This document shows, in pieces, positions 62,401 to 64,000 of a stretch of DNA of 64,000 nucleotides. Positions within the stretch are counted from its first letter, which is position 1; each line of letters starts with the position of its first letter. Source of the DNA: Apostichopus japonicus (lineage: Eukaryota; Echinodermata; Holothuroidea; Aspidochirotida; Stichopodidae); contig NC_092565.1 of assembly GCF_037975245.1 (NCBI RefSeq), positions 12,582,499 through 12,646,498 of the forward strand. The letters are read 5' to 3'. Below the pieces are notes generated by a model. That model made no database searches. It saw only the letters and a program-made list of their open reading frames with translations, and was not told where the DNA came from. A program made the position numbers and the translations under genes.

Positions 62401-63306
62401 CCAGCATCCTAGGTTACCTCTATCTGGTAAACAGGAAAAGCTTATATTCACGTTCAATGTAACATTATATCGAAAAACCACTGTTCGCTGGGCAATATGC
62501 ATGGGTAACTGCCAATGAAGAGAGTACTCACTGATGGTGCTGATCTAACTACTAACAGAATCATTTTTTTCACAATTTTATAGGTCAAGAGTACCTAACT
62601 GTATTAAATATTAATTGATAAGAATTTCGTCAAGGTGCTTTCAACAAGGTTCTCACCCTCCAGATTATATACTCCTGAAGTGCTAAACCCTTATAATATG
62701 TATGTCAGGTTACCTAGAGTGAATGCTCATGATTTTAGTGGAGAGTGAAGTTAAACAAAGAAAAATACTTTGAGGTTGAGAGTAAAATATTGCGTACATT
62801 TGAACACCAATTTATGAAACTTTTTGGGTGGAGGGCTCAAGTGTTAAAATGTTACCAATTCAGTAGTCCAGGCAACTGGGAAAATGGCACATTTGTTTGG
62901 AGACAGGTAAGAGAGGACTTAATTGGTAGATTTCTGAAGGAAGAGGTTTTAGTGACCAGAGGGGGGTCAGCATGGGTGCATTGCGTAAATGTTGCCAATT
63001 ATTACGAGCTACTGAGCTAGTTCAGAATGGGTATGTGTCTAGTGGGTACATGCATAAGTAAGGAATGAGGTAAATATGTAGGAAATGCTACACTCACATA
63101 AGGCAGAACAACATCAGTAGTAATATGCCTGTGTAGACGCAGCGCAACTTTTCAAAATTTGAGGAATTCGTCTGCTCCATCTTTCCTCCACAGTTATCGC
63201 ACAACAGACGACAACAGCAGAAGAAGATAAGGAAGAGGAAGAAGATGATGGCGAACAACAGACCGAGAAAAAACAGAACGACGAAACCGGTTATGTTGCC
63301 CTGCAC
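23047..63306 (-). CDS. Prominin (five-transmembrane glycoprotein, PROM1-like), 24 exons, N-terminus off the window
   Basis: Prominins are cholesterol-binding glycoproteins of plasma-membrane protrusions. Exons were found by splice sites, phase and family order. Joined they give 2286 nt (761 residues plus stop) with no phase break. In fragment numbering: TM1 ~8-29; the cytoplasmic Cys-rich [16 protein letters not shown] ~28-43; TM2 ~57-82; first large extracellular loop ~83-335; TM3 ~340-363; short CGGC loop; TM4 ~383-408; second large loop ~409-697; TM5 ~700-721; then [10 protein letters not shown] and an acidic tail. The CxxCGGxM motif, ACENNKG, LAELSKP and KYYRRMD lie where PROM1 has their counterparts. 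Missing are the signal peptide and ~100 or more N-terminal ectodomain residues, which must lie beyond 63306. The final tail rests on two microexons. Introns make up ~94% of the span. Confidence 0.92.
23128..23275. repeat. Tandem repeat, about 3 copies of a ~50-bp unit
   Basis: The unit contains GGCTTACTAGTTGTTAGTGT then GCAGTAATGTAACTT. It is followed to ~23530 by degenerate ATCCAGTGGGTTA words. Lies just upstream of the prominin last exon. Confidence 0.75.
23531..26355 (-). other. Prominin tail intron (between microexon 2 and the last exon)
   Basis: AT-rich noncoding sequence with no convincing further exon. Several open frames here look like chance. Confidence 0.4.
26356..26376 (-). CDS. 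Prominin tail microexon 2 (21 nt)
   Basis: Acceptor TTCCCTGTTTGATAG with a strong pyrimidine tract and donor GGCGA|GTAAGT, 21 nt, phase 2/2. It would add ADLFEG plus split codons, an acidic insert in the cytoplasmic tail. Confidence 0.5.
26570..26731. mobile_element. Short MITE with GCGTAGGAG terminal inverted repeats
   Basis: Starts GCGTAGGAGGCGGGGC and ends GGGCTCCTACGC. G-rich near one end and C-rich near the other, like the other CAG/GGGG elements here. No clear target duplication. Confidence 0.45.
27313..27336 (-). CDS. Prominin tail microexon 1 (24 nt)
   Basis: Acceptor TTCTCAAACTGTAG and donor CACAAA|GTAAGT flank 24 nt in phase 2/2. It would add EYGLPLT plus split codons. Supported by strong splice signals, a symmetric phase matching both neighbours, and known microexon splicing in vertebrate prominin tails. 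No homology check was possible. Confidence 0.5.
28395..29032. mobile_element. Non-autonomous hAT-like element in a prominin intron, 8-bp TSD
   Basis: Begins CAAGGGCGGCGGAACC and ends TTCCGCCGCCCTTG, flanked by a perfect 8-bp direct repeat TGGCCTCC (28387-28394 and 29033-29040). 638 bp, no transposase. It carries the GGCCGTTTCCGGCCATCTG and CTTGTACGCTCCGCGCCAAC modules seen at 12.3 kb. Confidence 0.82.
29261..29590. repeat. Two diverged direct copies of a ~190-bp unit with AGGCCTAGGCCTA
   Basis: 29264-29400 and 29456-29590 share ATCAAACAAACTTA, GAACACCAGTAC, AGGCCTAGGCCTA and ATTAAATGCACTA in the same order. Confidence 0.75.
30577..30695 (-). CDS. Prominin exon: TM5 and start of cytoplasmic tail
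   Basis: 119 nt. [20 protein letters not shown] is TM5, followed by [19 protein letters not shown]. The exon ends CG|GTAAAT (phase 2). If this intron is retained, the next codon is TAA, giving a tail ending FDER. Confidence 0.93.
31105..31470. repeat. Degenerate tandem repeat, 3-4 copies of ~110 bp
   Basis: The unit includes TCCTCACTTTGAGGAATGTA, TTGGTTCACACAGATCTAAC and ATACACATGTTGCATGGCTA. It lies in the intron between the TM5 exon and the preceding exon. Confidence 0.8.
31649..31738 (-). CDS. Prominin exon: membrane-proximal segment before TM5
   Basis: 90 nt. GKCLPVYN and [12 protein letters not shown] carry the two conserved cysteines preceding TM5. Acceptor CTTCTTCTTCAG, donor TTT|GTAAGC. 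Confidence 0.93.
32456..32524 (-). CDS. Prominin exon: second loop (23 codons)
   Basis: 69 nt, acceptor CTTTTCACAG, donor [23 protein letters not shown] matches the IIGYFEHYLQWIE-like region of PROM1. Confidence 0.9.
32701..33668. repeat. Minisatellite, 9 copies of a 104/115-bp unit
   Basis: ACAGATTTCTGG starts at about 32701, 32816, 32931, 33035, 33139, 33243, 33347, 33462 and 33577. The 11-bp length steps come from an inner repeat, ACATACCTATG, present once or twice. Copies are nearly identical, so the array is young or homogenised. Confidence 0.95.
33669..34181 (-). other. Prominin intron remainder with C-rich stretches
   Basis: Contains CAGTGGCTTAGCC at ~33904 and a C-rich end near 34070-34140, possibly a degraded MITE of the local type; the ends cannot be paired. 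Confidence 0.35.
34182..34262 (-). CDS. Prominin exon: second loop (27 codons)
   Basis: 81 nt, acceptor TTTCTTTCCCCAG, donor GCA|GTAAGT. Encodes [20 protein letters not shown] and six more residues. Confidence 0.9.
34891..34944 (-). CDS. Prominin exon: second loop (18 codons)
   Basis: 54 nt, acceptor TTTCCTCAG, donor GAT|GTAAGT. Encodes [18 protein letters not shown]. Confidence 0.88.
35264..35390 (+). mobile_element. tRNA-derived SINE head followed by an AT microsatellite
   Basis: It starts GCCTCCATAGCCTAGTTGAT and has a perfect T-arm (CCGGG TTCAAAT CCCGG) and a near-complete acceptor stem with one mismatch. The anticodon stem is poor (a GTA anticodon is only nominal). The tail TGGAAGTTTTTTCACTG and then (AT)n indicate a SINE rather than a working tRNA gene. 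Confidence 0.65.
35379..35452. repeat. (AT)n microsatellite
   Basis: About 74 bp of AT dinucleotides with one GT interruption, at the end of the SINE. Confidence 0.95.
35840..35926 (-). CDS. Prominin exon: second loop (29 codons)
   Basis: 87 nt, acceptor TCTCTTTAAAG, donor AAG|GTAAAT. Contains [20 protein letters not shown], a helical heptad-like stretch. Confidence 0.9.
36560..36865. repeat. Degenerate minisatellite, ~45-bp unit
   Basis: Repeats of GGGAAAACTTAAGGAGA then CAAACTCAGAGAAA..CCCC, six or so imperfect copies. It gives spurious minus-strand ORFs. Confidence 0.75.
37000..37092 (-). CDS. Prominin exon: second loop ([11 protein letters not shown])
   Basis: 93 nt. The frame stays open further upstream, but the acceptor ATCAACAG at 37093 is the one that keeps phase 0 and restores the YDxYLAxxxKxP-like junction. 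Donor AAT|GTTAGT. Confidence 0.87.
37261..37407 (-). CDS. Prominin exon: second loop (49 codons)
   Basis: 147 nt, phase 0 both ends. Contains the sequons NIT and NSS, and ends ISWDVFLAE, which continues into LSKP of the next exon. Confidence 0.93.
37561..37862 (+). mobile_element. SINE with tRNA-like head and TCCTTGGGCAAG core
   Basis: A-box-like GTGGTTAAGGCAGTGGAG and B-box-like GGTTTGAGTCC head, a conserved core TCCTTGGGCAAGCCACTTT, and a tail GCGCCTTGAGCACCG with GGTGGATATTATCCGC. Another copy lies at ~43030-43270 on the other strand. Confidence 0.75.
37857..37991. repeat. Long inverted repeat (hairpin) next to the SINE
   Basis: The left arm AAAAGTAAGTTGGCCTGATG, then TTTCAATCCTCTGCAGAGGC, is mirrored by the right arm GCCTCTGCAGAGGATTGAAA, then CGTCAGGCCAACTTACTTTT. 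Short direct CATTTAGCCTCTG repeats lie in the middle. ~50-bp arms with one or two mismatches. Confidence 0.9.
38562..38646 (-). CDS. Prominin exon: second loop (ACENNKGIY)
   Basis: 85 nt. [16 protein letters not shown] matches the conserved C.KN.GTY..L.L.N pattern. Donor CAG|GTGAGC. Confidence 0.92.
39089..39186 (-). CDS. Prominin exon: second loop ([12 protein letters not shown])
   Basis: 98 nt, phase 0 in, 2 out (AA|GTAAGT). Contains the sequon NSS. Similar in pattern to the LSGKLFNKS segment of PROM1. Confidence 0.9.
39443..39800. repeat. Degenerate tandem repeat, ~4 copies of ~90 bp
   Basis: The unit runs CTTCACATATCATGCTTC, AAGCACTTGTACTAG, AGTATGAACAGTTTCTAACC then TTTATCTGATTCTA. It sits in the intron before the TM4 exon. 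Confidence 0.8.
40008..40134 (-). CDS. Prominin exon: TM4, start of second loop
   Basis: 127 nt. [20 protein letters not shown] forms TM4, then [18 protein letters not shown] resembles the vertebrate segment with a single Cys after TM4. Donor GAG|GTACAT. Confidence 0.93.
40135..42514 (-). other. Prominin intron between TM3 and TM4 exons
   Basis: 2.4 kb of AT-rich sequence with short G-runs (40358, 42080). No exon, repeat family or RNA gene recognised. Confidence 0.5.
42515..42670 (-). CDS. Prominin exon: TM3 and small intracellular CGGC loop
   Basis: 156 nt. A 24-residue hydrophobic segment ([20 protein letters not shown]) is followed by a basic loop, then SCGGCVIM, the start of TM4. Donor AT|GTAAGT, phase 2. 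Confidence 0.94.
43030..43270 (-). mobile_element. SINE copy, reverse orientation
   Basis: Read on the minus strand it contains GGATTGAGTCCTGGCCAGAT, GTCCCTTGGGCAAGGCAC and TTGCCTCTCTTCATTCAGGT, matching the 37.6-kb SINE piece by piece. Confidence 0.7.
43814..43890 (-). CDS. Prominin exon: end of first loop
   Basis: 77 nt after a T-rich acceptor. It encodes [21 protein letters not shown] plus AG, leading directly into TM3. Confidence 0.87.
45104..45180 (-). CDS. Prominin exon: first loop ([18 protein letters not shown])
   Basis: 77 nt, acceptor CGTTCATCAG, donor GCT|GTAAGT. It is the only segment found that bridges phase 1 (46074) to phase 0 (43890). Confidence 0.85.
45381..45446. repeat. 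Short dispersed repeat ending GAGGAGACAGGTAA, copy 1
   Basis: GAACACTTAAGCACGGTACA then CTCGAGGAGACAGGTAAGCG. Related copies lie at 45871, 50191, 62841 and 63391, all in prominin introns or flank. Confidence 0.65.
45871..45952. repeat. Short dispersed repeat ending GAGGAGACAGGTAA, copy 2
   Basis: CAGTGTTTAAAGGTTACCAG, TTCATT, GCACGGTATAACA, then TGAGGAGACAGGTAATAA. Confidence 0.65.
46074..46137 (-). CDS. Prominin exon: first loop ([13 protein letters not shown])
   Basis: 64 nt, acceptor CTCTGTTTAAG, donor G|GTAAGT. Resembles the NDIP...TTT segment of vertebrate prominins. Phase 1 out requires the next exon at 45180. Confidence 0.87.
46522..47050. repeat. Minisatellite of ~22-bp GGTATCTAAATGGGGACCATAC units
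   Basis: Over 20 head-to-tail copies of a ~22-bp unit (GTATCTAAATGGGGACCATA core), with some variant copies (ATCAAATTGGGACC, CTGAACGTGGACC) arranged in a higher-order block that repeats at ~46620 and ~46920. Intronic. Confidence 0.95.
47354..47455 (-). CDS. Prominin exon: first loop (34 codons)
   Basis: 102 nt, phase 0 on both sides, acceptor CCTTTTTGCAG, donor AAT|GTGAGT. Contains [20 protein letters not shown]. Confidence 0.9.
48091..48381. repeat. (GAG)n purine tract
   Basis: About 290 bp of almost uninterrupted purine on the plus strand. It starts as GGGGAGGGG, then GAG triplets with a few GAA, then pure GAG for over 200 bp. It lies in the prominin intron 47456-49203. It creates false poly-Glu and poly-Ser ORFs. 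Confidence 0.97.
48877..49166. mobile_element. Short hAT-like MITE, 8-bp TSD with one mismatch
   Basis: Begins CAGCGGCATAGCCAGGAA and ends CTTGGCTACGAGCCTG, flanked by TCACTTAC (48869-48876) and TCACTCAC (49167-49174). 290 bp. On the minus strand it has a diverged CTTGTACACGTAGCTCCAAC with TGGTGGCGCTACGCTT module. It ends 38 bp before the donor end of the prominin Cys-cluster exon. Confidence 0.72.
49204..49400 (-). CDS. Prominin exon: first loop with a four-Cys cluster
   Basis: 197 nt. A coiled-coil-like stretch is followed by [17 protein letters not shown], four cysteines where vertebrate prominins have a Cys pair. It contains the sequons NST and NLS. Donor CTC|GTAAGT, phase 0. Confidence 0.93.
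49715..49804 (-). CDS. Prominin exon: first loop ([15 protein letters not shown])
   Basis: 90 nt, acceptor TTTTTCTATTCAG, donor A|GTAAGT. The Gly-rich start followed by LRP matches the corresponding loop segment of vertebrate prominins. Confidence 0.87.
50191..50240. repeat. Short dispersed repeat, diverged copy
   Basis: AGAGTTAAGTGAGAGTGCTTAC then ATGAGGAGACAGATAAGCCA. It shares the 3' half of the unit. Confidence 0.45.
52290..52950. repeat. Dispersed repeat of the CCAAGTTTCATGA type with (GATAGAGT)n
   Basis: TGACCTTTGACC..AAATTT and CCAAGTTTCATGAAATTCCA words, then GATAGAGTGATAGAGTGATA, then CTCACACCAGCATGCTGGTA (palindromic GCATGC). Repeats of this style are common in marine invertebrate genomes; the family name is not known to me. 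Confidence 0.5.
53449..53515 (-). CDS. Prominin exon: first loop ([12 protein letters not shown])
   Basis: 67 nt, acceptor TTTTTAACAG, donor G|GTAACA (phase 1). Too short for ORF detection; supported by phase and position. Confidence 0.85.
53585..53930 (-). mobile_element. 3' end of a non-LTR retrotransposon (CR1/Jockey-like), 5'-truncated
   Basis: The minus-strand frame contains YLSELLEIK, then [20 protein letters not shown] and [14 protein letters not shown], the conserved C-terminus of CR1/Jockey-type reverse-transcriptase ORFs. Stop at ~53661, then a short 3' tail with GTGCGCTTTACCAAGTG. The upstream part is lost, with a frame shift near 53870. Confidence 0.85.
53931..56180 (-). other. 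Prominin intron, unannotated middle part
   Basis: Mostly unique AT-rich sequence with a C-run near 54020. No exon or recognised repeat. Confidence 0.4.
56196..56404. repeat. Two (AT)n microsatellite blocks
   Basis: (AT)n at 56196-56250 and 56321-56404, separated by ~70 bp of unique sequence (GTTAACATATATTCCGCTCT onward). Confidence 0.95.
56405..57781 (-). other. Prominin intron, AT-rich
   Basis: No coding or repeat feature recognised. Confidence 0.4.
57782..57902 (-). CDS. Prominin exon: end of TM2, start of first large loop
   Basis: 121 nt after acceptor CATCTGCTAG. It encodes [12 protein letters not shown] (end of TM2) and a helical polar stretch with the sequon NNTVE. Donor GAG|GTAGGT, phase 0. 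Confidence 0.9.
58495..60141 (-). mobile_element. hAT-like transposon remnant with BED zinc-finger ORF
   Basis: Ends CAGGGTTGTTTGATTT and AAAATCAACAACCCTG form terminal inverted repeats. Both subterminal regions are packed with GATTTAAATCA words. The flanks CAAGGGAA (58485-58492) and CAAGGGAT (60142-60149) suggest an 8-bp target duplication, though the left one sits 2 bp outside the inverted repeat. ~1.65 kb, carries only the N-terminal BED-finger part of a transposase. Confidence 0.75.
58860..59195 (-). pseudogene. hAT transposase N-terminal fragment (BED zinc finger)
   Basis: 111 residues starting [36 protein letters not shown] followed by KC gives the C..C...H...C arrangement and the conserved aromatic of BED fingers found at the start of hAT transposases. 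The catalytic RNase-H-like and hAT dimerisation domains are absent. Confidence 0.8.
60150..62840 (-). other. Prominin intron between TM2 exons, right part
   Basis: AT-rich with no recognised coding or repeat content. Confidence 0.45.
62841..62920. repeat. Short dispersed repeat, copy near 62.9 kb
   Basis: GTGTTAAAATGTTACCAATTCA then TTTGGAGACAGGTAAGAGAGG, same order and spacing as the other copies. Confidence 0.6.
63098..63306 (-). CDS. Prominin exon: TM1, Cys-rich cytoplasmic loop, start of TM2
   Basis: 209 nt, phase 0 in, 2 out. It encodes VQGNITGF (an N-glycosylation sequon), a long Phe/Leu/Ile TM1, [16 protein letters not shown] (the prominin signature), then [14 protein letters not shown] of TM2. 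Confidence 0.95.
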
Positions 63307-64000
63307 CTGAAATAGAAATAAAGATAGATCATGGAATGAAACATTCACGGGATTTACAGTTTACAGATAGACCCATCGCAAAGGTTGGACAGTGTTAAAA
63401 ATTGTTACCTGTTCACTGACATGGTATTGGGGATAGTGCTAACTGTCTGAGGAGACAGGTACGGTATAAATGAGGAATATATGGAACATTAATTGGAGAT
63501 TAATTATGTGTTTTGCATTTGAGAGCCATACTAGAGGTTTACAAATTGTGTCTGCTCATACAGTACAGCTAACACCAGTGTGTGTTGAAAGTTTATTCCA
63601 AAGAGGCTAGCTATCAGCTCAAGAATGTTGTACTGTATGTGCCCGTAGCAGGGCAAATGATATTTAGGTTTACCAACAAAGTTCTTACCAGTCCTTCCTT
63701 CGCTGCAAAGTATATGAGCTCTATCTATTTTTGTAAGAGTTGTGCAGTGATGAATTTGCGAACGCAATCTTGTTATTTCGACTGTACATATTGAGTCTTT
63801 GAAAATATAAATACAGTATGTTCATTACCACCCATGATCTAGGTAATGTATGCCCATTGGTACGATAGCAATATAATTGGATAAGTTATTCGAGACTCTC
63901 TCAAGAGCTGCTATGTACAGCTGAATGTTGCTGTGAGCTGATATAAACATGTGCAGATCCTTAGCCTCTGGGCTGCAGCCCTCCTGACCAAATCAGGTCT
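63307..64000 (-). other. Upstream prominin intron at the right edge
   Basis: No phase-compatible exon was found. It contains the dispersed repeat at 63391. Missing N-terminal prominin exons should lie beyond 64000. Confidence 0.5.
63391..63468. repeat. Short dispersed repeat, copy near 63.4 kb
   Basis: AGTGTTAAAAATTGTTACCTG, TTCACTGAC, then CTGAGGAGACAGGTACGG. Confidence 0.6.

Noticed and set aside
63420-63457. Possible extra prominin exon between a TCTCCTCAG acceptor and GTAACA donor
   Set aside because: No phase joins it to the TM1 exon without a stop, and the boundaries fall within the dispersed GAGGAGACAGGTA repeat.

Overview
The window is animal nuclear DNA: AT-rich, rich in introns, full of microsatellites, minisatellites, homopolymer runs and small DNA transposons, with GT-AG spliced genes. 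A marine deuterostome is likely and an echinoderm most probable. I base this on repeated AGGCCTAGGCCT-type motifs, tRNA-headed SINEs with a TCCTTGGGCAAG core, and an animal NEU-type sialidase beside a prominin. This placement is inference from sequence style, not a database match.

Two genes dominate, both on the minus strand. (1) A complete exo-alpha-sialidase (GH33, closest by motifs to animal NEU2/3/4) runs from an ATG at 17424 to a stop at 8040 in eight exons. Every splice phase agrees, giving 1413 nt and 470 residues. It carries the FRIP arginine motif, three clear Asp boxes, GPGHGI, the NESQ glutamate and the SYSDL tyrosine. (2) A prominin (five-transmembrane, PROM1-like) lacks only its N-terminal exons, which lie beyond the right edge. 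I find 24 exons from 63306 down to 23047, all phase-consistent, giving 2286 nt and 761 residues. The C-terminal cytoplasmic tail appears to be built from two symmetric phase-2 microexons (24 and 21 nt) and a short terminal exon, so tails could be spliced in different combinations.

Layout. 1-5.6 kb holds a direct duplicate of the sialidase 5' half (upstream region and exons 1-3). Its remaining exons, if they exist, lie off the left edge. 5.6-8.0 kb is AT-rich downstream sequence. 8.0-17.4 kb is the sialidase, with a 1.08-kb hAT-like element in one intron. 17.4-23 kb is the sialidase upstream region and the prominin 3' flank. 23-63.3 kb is prominin; its introns hold minisatellites, a pure GAG/CTC tract, SINEs, a LINE 3' fragment, hAT-like elements (one with a BED zinc-finger ORF) and a small repeat ending in GAGGAGACAGGTAA.

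The most interesting observations are the prominin tail microexons; the tandem sialidase duplication with a locally diverged exon 2 inside otherwise near-identical sequence; and a family of non-autonomous hAT-like elements with 8-bp target duplications and a shared internal module.
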